Of a DNA stretch of 64,000 bases, positions 9,650 through 18,748 are shown in pieces; within the stretch, counting starts at the first letter, position 1; each line of letters begins with the position of its first letter. The DNA is from Rhodothermaceae bacterium (lineage in GTDB: Bacteria; Bacteroidota; Rhodothermia; Rhodothermales; Bin80), in contig VXSC01000031.1 of assembly GCA_009838195.1 (NCBI GenBank), positions 30,483 through 94,482 on the forward strand, in the 5' to 3' direction. A program made the position numbers and the translations under genes. The notes under the pieces are model-generated. The model was not told the DNA's origin and searched no databases. It saw only the letters and a list, made by a program, of their open reading frames with translations.

Positions 9650-11515
9650 ATGCGTCTCTTTTTTATTTACTGGTTCTGTACATGTGCCTTAAGCAGCGTT
9701 GTTCTGGCTCAGCCTCAACGCGCGGATCGAACCCGTCCGGTTTCTCAAGAGGATCAGCTTGACGACAATGCCAACTCCCGGTATTTGCTCGCACTGGGAT
9801 ATTTGAGGGGGATGCAGTTTGATCGGGCCATTGCAGTCTTGCGCGAGTTGCGTGACGAATACCCCGAGCACAAAACCATCTTTGACACACTCAAGGATGC
9901 TTATGTCAGTACCAAACAATATCAAGAGGCTATCTTGCTGCTTGATGATGCGATCGTCCGCAGCGATGAAATTCAGAAGCTGCCGCTTGAAGTGGAACGC
10001 GCACAGTTATTATATCTCGGTGGAGATGAGCCCGCAGCACTGGATTCCTGGTATTCAGCGGTCGAATCTGCCTTAGAAACAGAGACCGCCTACCGGATCG
10101 CCTATAATAGCATGATGGAGGTGCGTCTCCTCGTTCAGGCCATCGATTTGCTCAAGCAGGGCAGAGAAGTAATCGGGAATAAAAACGCGTTCCATGCAGA
10201 GCTTGCATACCTGTACAGCCTAACCGGTCAGCATGAATTTGCGACCCAGGAATACCTGGACCTTTTGACTTTGAACCCACGTCAATTGAACTATGTCCGG
10301 GGGCGACTTGGGCGCGATATGCAGCAAGAGGGAGCCCTTGAAGTGGTGGTTCACGTCACACAGGAGCGCGTTTTAGTGCAGCCCGATTTATTACAGTTGC
10401 GTGAACTTTTGGCCTGGCTCTATGAGGAGAGCGGGGATTTTGAGCGGGCCTACAGGGAGATTACAGCGATGGAGGAGGATAGTGAATCAAGCGGCCAAGA
10501 GATCTACCAGTTTGCCCTGCGGGCCGCTGAGGCGGGCGCGTTTACGGTCGCAGGTGATGCATTCCAAGCTGTACTCGAAACGCATCCCAAAGAGGATATC
10601 TTTGAACAGGCACGCCTGGGAATCGCGGACATGTATCGTTTACAGGCGGAACGGGCAGATAAATCCCCAGAGGATTACCAAAAATCTCTGGAAGCCTACG
10701 AACGGTTCCTGATGGATTTTCCAGGGCATCCGCAAGCCCCGACGGTGATGGCGCAGATTGCTGCTTTGCACCAGGATGTCTTTCGCAATCGCGACACTGC
10801 CCGAGTGATATTGCAACGATTGGCTACTCAGTATATGAATTCACCTGTCGGCCAAGAGGCCCAGTTTGATTTGGGGCGCCTTGCCATAGAAGAAGGAGAT
10901 TTAGATCAGGCCGCGATCATCTTTGCACAACTTTCTGCACGAACAAGCGGTGAGTTATTTGCACGCTCTAAATTTGAGGAGGCAGTGATCCATTTTTATG
11001 CGGGAGAATTTACGGCTGCACAATCCACATTAGGCGATATTCGAGACGAAACAGACAAAGAAACGGCCAATGATGCCATTGCACTGCGCGTTCTTCTTCT
11101 TGAAAGTCCGCAGCCTGACTCCACAAACCTGGCTCTGTTGAGCTATGCACAAGCATTGCTACTTTTGCGTCAGCAAAAAGCAAATGAAACCGTGCTGGTT
11201 ACACAAGATATACTGACACGATGGGGGGCGCATCCGATTGCTGACGAGGCGAGGTTTTTGCGTGCGGAGGCCCTCTTGTTGAATGGGCAATCAGAAGATG
11301 CCCTCATTGCATTCGGAGAATTCCCACTCATACATCCAGAAAGCCCGCTGCGTGATCGCAGCCTCTTTCATTATGCTGAGATTCTTGAAACGGTTCAGGG
11401 TGACACTGCCGGAGCACTCCAAGCCTACACCGACTTACTTACCCAGCACCCCGGCTCATTACTGGTCGAAAAAGTACGTGAACGCATACGGGCACTTCGT
11501 GCGACGAATCTGTAG
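9650..11515 (+). CDS. Secreted tetratricopeptide-repeat protein
   Basis: The start is placed at ATG 9650, since the TTG immediately before it adds one residue only. The protein of about 621 residues has a signal peptide (MRLFFIYWFC to VVLAQ) followed by TPR-like helical pairs over most of its length. Examples are YLLALGYLRGMQFDRAIAVL and YQKSLEAYERFLMDFPGHPQAP, plus several Gly-Asp/Ala-rich repeats resembling YfiO/BamD- and YbgF-type TPRs. It is probably periplasmic and mediates protein-protein contacts; no enzymatic domain is visible. Its 3' end overlaps the start of the next gene by 17 bases. Confidence 0.78.
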   Translation: MRLFFIYWFCTCALSSVVLAQPQRADRTRPVSQEDQLDDNANSRYLLALGYLRGMQFDRAIAVLRELRDEYPEHKTIFDTLKDAYVSTKQYQEAILLLDDAIVRSDEIQKLPLEVERAQLLYLGGDEPAALDSWYSAVESALETETAYRIAYNSMMEVRLLVQAIDLLKQGREVIGNKNAFHAELAYLYSLTGQHEFATQEYLDLLTLNPRQLNYVRGRLGRDMQQEGALEVVVHVTQERVLVQPDLLQLRELLAWLYEESGDFERAYREITAMEEDSESSGQEIYQFALRAAEAGAFTVAGDAFQAVLETHPKEDIFEQARLGIADMYRLQAERADKSPEDYQKSLEAYERFLMDFPGHPQAPTVMAQIAALHQDVFRNRDTARVILQRLATQYMNSPVGQEAQFDLGRLAIEEGDLDQAAIIFAQLSARTSGELFARSKFEEAVIHFYAGEFTAAQSTLGDIRDETDKETANDAIALRVLLLESPQPDSTNLALLSYAQALLLLRQQKANETVLVTQDILTRWGAHPIADEARFLRAEALLLNGQSEDALIAFGEFPLIHPESPLRDRSLFHYAEILETVQGDTAGALQAYTDLLTQHPGSLLVEKVRERIRALRATNL

Positions 11516-12764
11516 CACTGCACTGCTACTTTTGTTGACCGCCCTCCCCGCTCGCGCACTACAAGATCTGCTGGTGCCAATGGATGTGAGCCAGTCCGAT
11601 CATTTAAAGGCTTATGGGGCTGTTTACTGGGCACTCCAGAGGGGAGAACCTGTCGACTGGCTACTCAATTATCGCGGAGGTTCATTCCTGGTATCTGATT
11701 TTTCCGGGCTGCGGGATGAACTCGCACTTCGTGGAATCACCTATGAGAGCCTTTCTGGAAGCACGGTCGCACAACTGATTGCAGAAGTAGAAAGTAATCG
11801 GGCAAATACCGCACTGGTTCGACTGGAAACCCCTCCACGGATTGCCGTATATGCCCCGGAGCAAACCCTTCCCTGGGACGACGCGGTACTCCTGGCCCTG
11901 AAGTATGCCGAGGTCCCGTATGACATGATTTATGATGATGACGTCCTGGGTGGTAGACTGTCGGCGTATGACTGGCTTCACCTGCATCATGAAGACTTTA
12001 CGGGGCAACATGGCAAATTTTATCAGTATCGGAATATGCCCTGGTACATTGAGCAGCAACGTGAGGCCGAACTGGCGGCAGACCGACATGGTCATCGTAA
12101 AGTGAGCCACCTTAAACTTGAGGTTGCTCAAACCATCAAACAATATGTATCCGAGGGCGGATTTCTATTTGCTATGTGCTCTGGTACAGACACATACGAT
12201 ATAGCACTGTCGGCATTCATAACGGACATTGTCCCAGCGGAGTACGACGGAGACCCGGTAGACCCGGATGCGAGAAGCAAGCTGGACTACTCCGCTACTT
12301 TGGCATTCCACGACTTTAATCCAAGCTTCAATGCTGCCGAGTATGAGCACTCGGATATCGACGCTGGACCTCCTCCCCAACAACTCCAAAACCCTGTATT
12401 GGACTACTTCACCTTGTTTGAATTCAGTGCGAAATGGGACCCTGTCCCTACGATGCTGACCCAGAACCATGTGTCAACCGTAGCAGGCTTTATCGGACAG
12501 ACGACCGCATTCAGGAAGCGTTTCGTGAAACCGAACGTGGTCATTCTCGCAGAAGTGCCTCAGCGCGAGGAGGTGAAGTATTTACACGGATCCTACGGCC
12601 AGGGTACCTTCACGTTTTACGGGGGGCATGATCCAGAGGATTATCAACACTACGTCGGGGATCCTCCAACGGATTTGAGCCTGCATCCAAACTCTCCCGG
12701 CTATCGCCTGATCCTGAATAATATCCTCTTCCCTGCCGCCCGAAAGAAAAAACAGAAAACCTAA
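11499..12764 (+). CDS. Secreted Bacteroidota family protein (often labelled asparagine synthetase B)
   Basis: The GTG at 11499 is chosen because it directly precedes a signal peptide (RRICSTALLLLL to PARA). The open frame continues upstream through the TPR gene without meaning. The mature protein of about 400 residues begins LVPMDVSQSDHLKAYG and includes WLLNYRGGSFLV, MCSGTDTYD and FYGGHDPEDYQHYVGDPPTD. These resemble, from memory, a conserved Bacteroidota family that databases label asparagine synthetase B. I see no N-terminal Cys glutaminase or ATP-binding SGGxDS motif, so the enzymatic label looks unreliable. The middle and C-terminus resemble a class I glutamine-amidotransferase-like (ThuA/GATase) fold, which is only a guess. 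It overlaps the TPR gene. Confidence 0.6.
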   Translation: MRRICSTALLLLLTALPARALQDLLVPMDVSQSDHLKAYGAVYWALQRGEPVDWLLNYRGGSFLVSDFSGLRDELALRGITYESLSGSTVAQLIAEVESNRANTALVRLETPPRIAVYAPEQTLPWDDAVLLALKYAEVPYDMIYDDDVLGGRLSAYDWLHLHHEDFTGQHGKFYQYRNMPWYIEQQREAELAADRHGHRKVSHLKLEVAQTIKQYVSEGGFLFAMCSGTDTYDIALSAFITDIVPAEYDGDPVDPDARSKLDYSATLAFHDFNPSFNAAEYEHSDIDAGPPPQQLQNPVLDYFTLFEFSAKWDPVPTMLTQNHVSTVAGFIGQTTAFRKRFVKPNVVILAEVPQREEVKYLHGSYGQGTFTFYGGHDPEDYQHYVGDPPTDLSLHPNSPGYRLILNNILFPAARKKKQKT

Positions 12765-12771
12765 TCATCTC

Positions 12772-13308
12772 ATGGGTTCCCGAAAAACTCCTGGCGATTC
12801 GCGCACTATAATGTCGGAAGTCGTGCTGCCGAACGACACTAATCCGCATGACACCATGTTTGGGGGACGCCTTCTTTCCCTGATGGATAAGTGTGCCGCG
12901 ATCTCTGCCATGCGTCATGCAGGGATCGTCTGTGTTACCGTGTCCGTCGATTCGGTGGAATTTAATTCTCCGATTCTACTCGGCGAAGTGGTGACGATTG
13001 AGGCATGGGTGAACCGGACATTCCGGACCTCTCTGGAGGTAGAGATCCTGGTGGAAGCGGAAAATCTGGCTCAAAAAGAAAGACGCCAATGCAATCATGC
13101 CTATTTCACGTTCGTTGCCGTGGATGAGCATGGGAAATCAACTCCAGTAGATCCGATCTATCCTGAAACCGATCTCGAGAAGGAACGCTATGAGAAAGCC
13201 GCCATGCGACGGGAACTGCGCCTTCACCTAAAAGGCCGCATAGATCTTAAAGACACGATATATCTCAAGGATGATCTGATCGCGGCGATTTCCCAGAGGG
13301 ACCTTTAG
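12772..13308 (+). CDS. Acyl-CoA thioesterase, hotdog fold
   Basis: The 178-residue protein has the YciA/BFIT-type hotdog signature: NDTNPHDTMFGGRLLSLMD (about 24-42), with the conserved Asn/His/Gly-Gly region followed by a long helix. It continues into VTVSVDSVEFNSPILLGEVV. Such enzymes hydrolyse acyl-CoA to free acid and CoA and recycle CoA from fatty or short acyl thioesters. A single domain is visible, and the C-terminal tail after about 140 is charged. It starts 7 bases after the previous stop and is followed by an RmlD-like gene at 23 bases. Confidence 0.87.
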   Translation: MGSRKTPGDSRTIMSEVVLPNDTNPHDTMFGGRLLSLMDKCAAISAMRHAGIVCVTVSVDSVEFNSPILLGEVVTIEAWVNRTFRTSLEVEILVEAENLAQKERRQCNHAYFTFVAVDEHGKSTPVDPIYPETDLEKERYEKAAMRRELRLHLKGRIDLKDTIYLKDDLIAAISQRDL

Positions 13309-13331
13309 ACCAATCATGGCTCGCGGACGAG

Positions 13332-14282
13332 ATGGCTACTGAGCGCATATTGATTACCGGGGCGAATGGGCTACTGGGACAAGAACTCGTTCGGCAGTTG
13401 TCCAGACGCGACTCCTATGAGTTATTGGCAACGGGGCGGGACCCGGCATCTCGCCTGAAAGGATCCCTGGATCATTCCTATAAGCCGCTGGATGTATGTG
13501 ACTCAGGACGAACCCAAAAAATTTTCGATGAGTTCTCGCCGGAATATGTCATCAACTGTGCGGCAATAACCGCAGTGGACGACTGCGAAAATGATCGCGA
13601 TGCATGCTGGCGTGTAAATGCAGAAGCGGTTGGAAACCTCGCAAAACTATGTCATGGCCGAGGTGCCCACCTGATTCAGCTCTCCACAGATTTTGTGTTT
13701 AATGGCAAAGACGGACCATACTACGAGCACAATCGTCCCGATCCAGTAAATTTCTATGGAAAATCAAAGCTGGCAGGCGAAAATGCAGCGCGTGCTGCAT
13801 GCATGGGAAAACTGGCAATCATACGAACCAACGTGGTCTATGGCAGGTCCAACGGACTCTCCCGACCGGACTTTGTCGGGTGGGTTATCAAGAATCTAAC
13901 CCATAAGCATCCAATTCAGGTCTACACGGACCAGTGGCGCACCCCTTCCTACACCTATGATCTTGCCATGGGAATTCTGCGCCTTGTACACTTTCGAAAG
14001 AGCGGCGTGTATAATCTGTCTGGACGGGAGTTTCTCAGCATGTATGAATTCGCCCAATCCATTGCAGAGGCTTTTGATCTTGATTCTACACTTATCACAC
14101 CGATCGTGCAACAAGATAAACCTCAGTTGGCGCAGCGCCCCGAACGCACGGGGCTGGTCATCTTGAAATCAGAGACGGAGCTGGATTATCGCCCCCTGTC
14201 GCTCAAAGAAGCCTTGGCACATCTTCACCTTCGCAGTCAAATGACCTCGACCGGATCCCCCTTTGAAGATGCTTGGTGTTGA
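13332..14282 (+). CDS. RmlD-like SDR family sugar nucleotide reductase
   Basis: This extended short-chain dehydrogenase of 316 residues has a Rossmann motif TGANGLLG (about 9-16). It also has STDFVFNG (118-125), a typical RmlD feature, and the catalytic Y142-xxx-K146 in FYGKSKLAGE. RmlD reduces dTDP-4-dehydrorhamnose to dTDP-rhamnose, and close relatives are methionine adenosyltransferase beta-like proteins. No rmlA, rmlB or rmlC lies nearby, so the exact substrate is unknown. Its end overlaps serS by 14 bases, suggesting coupled translation. Confidence 0.78.
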   Translation: MATERILITGANGLLGQELVRQLSRRDSYELLATGRDPASRLKGSLDHSYKPLDVCDSGRTQKIFDEFSPEYVINCAAITAVDDCENDRDACWRVNAEAVGNLAKLCHGRGAHLIQLSTDFVFNGKDGPYYEHNRPDPVNFYGKSKLAGENAARAACMGKLAIIRTNVVYGRSNGLSRPDFVGWVIKNLTHKHPIQVYTDQWRTPSYTYDLAMGILRLVHFRKSGVYNLSGREFLSMYEFAQSIAEAFDLDSTLITPIVQQDKPQLAQRPERTGLVILKSETELDYRPLSLKEALAHLHLRSQMTSTGSPFEDAWC

Positions 14283-15528
14283 ATTTATCCGGTCCAATCC
14301 AGACGAGGTTCGACAGGCCCTTTCTTTTCGCGGTGCCTCTGAGAGTGTCAATCTTGTCGATGAAGTCCTTGAACAAGACCGGATTCTCCGGGAAGCACTG
14401 ACCCTTCAGCAAGCGAAGCAGCAGGAGATTAATTCGGCAAGTCGAACGGTCGGCACCCTGATGCGTGAGGGGAACAAGGAGGCTGCCGCAGACCTGATCC
14501 AACGGCAGAAAATCCTGAAAGCAGACGTGAAAGAGTTGGGCCAAACCGTTACAGATTCGGAAGAGCAGCTCTCAAAGCTGCTGCTTGCAATTCCCAATAT
14601 TCCTCATGAGAGTGTTCCCGAGGGATTGACCGAAGCAGAGAATGTGACGATCCATCGCCACGGCGAGCTTCCCTCCTTTGACTTTGAGCCTCTCCCCCAC
14701 TGGACCATCTCCGACCGGCACGGGATGATCGATTTTGAGCGTGGCGCAAAAGTTGCCGGAGCAGGGTTTCCCTTTTATATGGATGTCGGGGCAAAATTGC
14801 ACCGGGCTCTGATCAATTTTTTCCTTAGTGCCGCAACCCCGCAATACACCGAGGTCCGGCCCCCTCTGTTTGTAAATGCGGCCAGTGCGCAAGGAACTGG
14901 CCAATTGCCGGACAAAGAAGGGCAGATGTACTTCATTGAGGACGGGTTCTTTCCAGTGCCGACCGCAGAAGTGCCGCTGACCAACTATTTCCGCGATGAA
15001 ATTCTATCCGAAGCCGATTTGCCGATCAAACTTTGTGCGCATACGCCGTGCTGGCGACGCGAAGCCGGCTCGTATGGCGCGCATGTGCGTGGACTGAATC
15101 GGCTGCATCAGTTCGACAAGGTCGAGATTGTCCAGTTCACGCACCCTCACGCAAGCTATGACGTTCTTGAAGCAATGCGCCTCCATGCAGAAGAGCTCCT
15201 GAAGGCCCTGGAACTCCCCTACCGGTGCCTGCTGATGTGTGCGGGCGAGCTGGGATTTAACCAGACAAAACAGTACGACCTGGAGGTCTGGAGTGCGGGC
15301 CAAAAACGTTGGCTGGAAGTTTCGTCTATTTCCAATTTCACCGATTACCAGGCACGCCGGATGAATATCCGATTCCGGCCGGATGGCGGTGGCAAACCTC
15401 AATTGGTACATACTCTTAACGGCAGTGCTCTTGCCCTGCCCAGAGTGGTTGCAGCGCTATTGGAGCACAATCAAAAGGAGGACGGCTCGCACGAATTTCC
15501 CTCTGCTTTGACTCCGTACCTAACCTAA
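14269..15528 (+). CDS. serS: Seryl-tRNA synthetase
   Basis: SerS charges tRNA-Ser. The start is set at ATG 14269; an in-frame TTG six bases upstream adds two residues. The N-terminal third is the tRNA-binding helical coil (about residues 25-110). The class II catalytic core follows, with motif 2 in CWRREAGSYG and motif 3 in HTLNGSALALPRVVAALLE. The TAEVPLTN segment is the serine and ATP pocket typical of the family. The length of about 420 residues is normal. It overlaps the RmlD-like gene. Confidence 0.97.
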   Translation: MLGVEFIRSNPDEVRQALSFRGASESVNLVDEVLEQDRILREALTLQQAKQQEINSASRTVGTLMREGNKEAAADLIQRQKILKADVKELGQTVTDSEEQLSKLLLAIPNIPHESVPEGLTEAENVTIHRHGELPSFDFEPLPHWTISDRHGMIDFERGAKVAGAGFPFYMDVGAKLHRALINFFLSAATPQYTEVRPPLFVNAASAQGTGQLPDKEGQMYFIEDGFFPVPTAEVPLTNYFRDEILSEADLPIKLCAHTPCWRREAGSYGAHVRGLNRLHQFDKVEIVQFTHPHASYDVLEAMRLHAEELLKALELPYRCLLMCAGELGFNQTKQYDLEVWSAGQKRWLEVSSISNFTDYQARRMNIRFRPDGGGKPQLVHTLNGSALALPRVVAALLEHNQKEDGSHEFPSALTPYLT

Positions 15529-15545
15529 TTAAACCCACTTCAACC

Positions 15546-17858
15546 GTGACGAACCTCGCTGCTGAACTGGTCCCCCATTTTGTAGTGTCCGTCATAAAGA
15601 AAACCATTCTACTGGTTGGATTGTGTTCAGTCATTCATTCGACACAAGGGCAGGAGTTGGCTGCGCTGGATGGATTCGTTACGGACGCAGCCAATGGAGA
15701 GACTCTGATTGCTGCAAATGTTTTTGTGGAGGGTACACTCCGGGGGGCAACCACGAACCTGTCCGGTTATTACGCGGTTTCGGGGATCGAACCTGGAACC
15801 TATACTGTCAGATTCTCCTACATCGGATTCGATACAATCCGGCGCGAGATCACGTTTGCTCCTGGAGAATCGGTCCGACTTGACATTGAACTCACGACAA
15901 GCGAGGAACTCCTTGAGGCCATTGAGATCTCCGCAGACCGCATTACGGAGGAAGAAATCCGCTCCATTGGTGTCAGTCAGATCACGGTGGCGACGATCCA
16001 GCAACTGCCTCAGGTTTTTGAACCTGATGTCTTTCGATCCCTTCAGCTTCTGCCCGGCGTGGCACAGTCCTCTGACTACTCCAGTGGGCTTTATATCCGC
16101 GGAGGTGACCCCGGTCAAACATTGATCCTACTGGATCGCACGAAAATTTATAATCCAAGCCACGTTTTTGGCTTTTTCTCATCCTTCAATACCGATGCTA
16201 TCAAGGATGTCCGACTCTATAAAGGAGGCTTCCCCGCTACCTATGGTGGAGTCATTGGATCTGTGCTGGATGTGCAAAACAAAGATGGCAACCGGCGTGA
16301 GACTGATGGAAAACTTAGCGTAGGTCTGCTGGCTTCGCGTGCATTCGCTGAAGGCCCCTATTCCCGAGGCTCCTGGATGGCAGCACTGAGGCGCTCAACG
16401 CTGGAGCCTCTGCTGATTGCATTTGAAGACATTGATGCCGTTCCCCGGGCTTTTTATTTCTATGACTTCAATGGGAAGATTAATATCGATGTCTCCCGTG
16501 ACGATAAACTCTCTTTCTCATTCTATGCAGGCTCAGACTACCTTCGTTCCACCTTTACGGAGGGGGTCGAAATTAAACTCCTTTACGGGAATCGTACGGT
16601 GACCGGCAGCTGGGTACATTTATGGTCCAATCAGTTCTTCACGAATGCCACCATTACTTCAACCTGGTACGAATCCACCCCAAGTGCCACCTTTAGCGGC
16701 ACCAATTTCAAGCAGGTTAACCGAGTTGTGGAAACTTCGGTGCGGGCAGATTTTGAATACTATGCAGGATCAAAGCACGATATTGTCGGTGGACTCTGGG
16801 CAGGAATTTTTGACGCACCCCTGACCAACTTCTTCGATGACAGAGAGGTCTTCCATACACGTAATCGTGTTGAGCATGCTTCACTCTATCTTCAGGACAC
16901 TTATCGTCCTACAACGAACTGGTCCTTAACGGCAGGGTTGCGAGCAACCTATTACGGATATGGCCACTACTTCACATTGGCCCCGCGATTTTCAATGGAG
17001 CGGCAGCTGGGACCCGATGTGCGGATGCAAGCAAGTGCGGGAAGATATTATCAGTTCCTGACCCTGATCTCGAACGAGGTCTTTTCGGGGTTTGATTTCT
17101 GGTTAACCAGTGGAGACGGCGTAAAGCCTGCATACGGGGATCAGTACATCCTCGGACTAAAGACCAACCTGTTTGAGGGGATCACACTGGATACCGAAGT
17201 TTATTACCGGACGATGAGACAGCTTTTTGTACTGGATCCATTCAGCACTGGGCTTGCCGGGCTGGAGTATGCTGAATTATTTGCTTTTGGTAAAGGAGCG
17301 GCTGGCGGACTTGAAATACAGCTGTCTCGCCAAAGTGGTCGCGTGAACGGGTTTATTGCCTATACCTTGGCGAACACCAATCGATATTTCCCACGACTGA
17401 ATCAGGATACGTTTGGGATGCCACGAAGTTATTCTCCACGTAATGACCGCCTTCATGACCTGAACGTGGTTGGCCAGTGGAGAATCTCCCGCCGATGGGA
17501 GCTAGGCGCTGTCTTTACCTATGCAACCGGCCAGGCATATACGCGGCCGGAAGCCACTTATACAGTCTATAGTCCTCGGGGCGTTAACGGGCTTGACCAA
17601 ACGGAGCTCTTGGTTTCTCCCGGCCTGAATCAGGCAAGATTACCTGCTTATCATCGACTGGACATCGGGGTTACCTGGAGTGGTTCCCTGGGACGCTTTG
17701 CCGACTATGAACTACAGATGCAGGTCATTAACGCATATGCGCGAGAGAATGCTTGGTTTATTTTTAATGAGTTTGAAGATGACGGCTCTCTATCCAGAAG
17801 TACGATTCCGCAGATCCCCATTCCTCTGCCGAACTTGTCATTTACCCTCGATTTCTGA
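15546..17858 (+). CDS. TonB-dependent receptor with carboxypeptidase-regulatory-like domain
   Basis: This outer-membrane receptor of 770 residues takes up a ligand at the expense of TonB energy. A signal peptide ends near STQG. The GTG at 15546 and a second GTG at 15585 are both possible starts, the latter giving a more conventional signal peptide. Residues about 40-125 form a CarboxypepD_reg-like domain (LDGFVTDAANGETLIAANVF). A plug follows (SLQLLPGV, YIRGGDPGQTLILLD), then a barrel ending LSFTLDF. It ends in ATGA overlap with the DUF4249 gene, so the two form a receptor plus lipoprotein pair. The ligand is unknown. Confidence 0.9.
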   Translation: MTNLAAELVPHFVVSVIKKTILLVGLCSVIHSTQGQELAALDGFVTDAANGETLIAANVFVEGTLRGATTNLSGYYAVSGIEPGTYTVRFSYIGFDTIRREITFAPGESVRLDIELTTSEELLEAIEISADRITEEEIRSIGVSQITVATIQQLPQVFEPDVFRSLQLLPGVAQSSDYSSGLYIRGGDPGQTLILLDRTKIYNPSHVFGFFSSFNTDAIKDVRLYKGGFPATYGGVIGSVLDVQNKDGNRRETDGKLSVGLLASRAFAEGPYSRGSWMAALRRSTLEPLLIAFEDIDAVPRAFYFYDFNGKINIDVSRDDKLSFSFYAGSDYLRSTFTEGVEIKLLYGNRTVTGSWVHLWSNQFFTNATITSTWYESTPSATFSGTNFKQVNRVVETSVRADFEYYAGSKHDIVGGLWAGIFDAPLTNFFDDREVFHTRNRVEHASLYLQDTYRPTTNWSLTAGLRATYYGYGHYFTLAPRFSMERQLGPDVRMQASAGRYYQFLTLISNEVFSGFDFWLTSGDGVKPAYGDQYILGLKTNLFEGITLDTEVYYRTMRQLFVLDPFSTGLAGLEYAELFAFGKGAAGGLEIQLSRQSGRVNGFIAYTLANTNRYFPRLNQDTFGMPRSYSPRNDRLHDLNVVGQWRISRRWELGAVFTYATGQAYTRPEATYTVYSPRGVNGLDQTELLVSPGLNQARLPAYHRLDIGVTWSGSLGRFADYELQMQVINAYARENAWFIFNEFEDDGSLSRSTIPQIPIPLPNLSFTLDF

Positions 17859-18748
17859 TGCTGAGACGGATAGTGTTTACCGGTCTGTTTCTGATTGTTA
17901 TTGGTTGTGATTCAACAGACTTCAGTGTGCTTGACACCGAGATTGTCGTTGAGCTCACGCTCGTTGCGAGTGAACCCCTGCCCCCTGCCCGTGTGAGCAG
18001 GCTTGCACCTACCGACCAGGCGAATCAACCCGAAGATTTCGCTGTGAGCAATGCACAGGTCATCCTTAGCACGGGAGACAAAGACTTACTGATGGAACCC
18101 GTCGCCGACAAACCTGGCAGTTACCAGTATCTCGGCCCTGAACATATCATTCGGCCCGGTGCGCGCTATGACTTACTCGTTACCGTACCGGGTGTGGAGA
18201 CGACCATCACGGGAACGACCAATGTCCCAACCTCTATCAAAATCCTCACCGCCTCGAGCCAATCAGGGATCTATCAGTCCGATGACCAACTGACACTTGT
18301 TCTTATATCTGGCCGTAGTTCGGGCCAATCTCAAAGCAGCTTCACGTTGGTAACGGAAGCACTGGATGTCGAAGAAGATGGGATGGTCCCTTCGGTTGCT
18401 GGATTATTGGAAGATGATGAGGAACTCACTTTAGAAGATTTTCGGGTCAGCGCATCGCCGATCATCACGGAGGCGAATTTTACCCTGTTCACTGACGGGA
18501 CCATTGGGTTGACGTATCCATGGATTGGAATCAATTTTTATGGCCGCAACATCATCTATGTGAATGCGCTGGACCAAAATCTTGTCGATTTTGTCCGTTC
18601 CGCCCAGTTGCAGCAGAGTGGTGACGGGACTTTCGGGCCAGGGGTGATTCCGAATGTGCTCCCAACCCTTTCCGGTGCACACGGAGTCTTTGGGAGCGTT
18701 TCCAGGGATCGAGTACTGTTCTGGGTCTTCCCTCCAGAGGAGGAGTGA
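17858..18748 (+). CDS. DUF4249 family outer-membrane lipoprotein
   Basis: This 296-residue lipoprotein has a lipobox ending at C17 (LIVIGC) and then a beta-rich DUF4249-type body. The family sits next to TonB-dependent receptors in Bacteroidota, and the function is inferred to be surface ligand capture or receptor support. The start codon overlaps the stop of the upstream receptor, so they are almost certainly co-translated. The convergent YbdK-like gene ends immediately after this stop, leaving no intergenic DNA. Confidence 0.8.
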   Translation: MLRRIVFTGLFLIVIGCDSTDFSVLDTEIVVELTLVASEPLPPARVSRLAPTDQANQPEDFAVSNAQVILSTGDKDLLMEPVADKPGSYQYLGPEHIIRPGARYDLLVTVPGVETTITGTTNVPTSIKILTASSQSGIYQSDDQLTLVLISGRSSGQSQSSFTLVTEALDVEEDGMVPSVAGLLEDDEELTLEDFRVSASPIITEANFTLFTDGTIGLTYPWIGINFYGRNIIYVNALDQNLVDFVRSAQLQQSGDGTFGPGVIPNVLPTLSGAHGVFGSVSRDRVLFWVFPPEEE

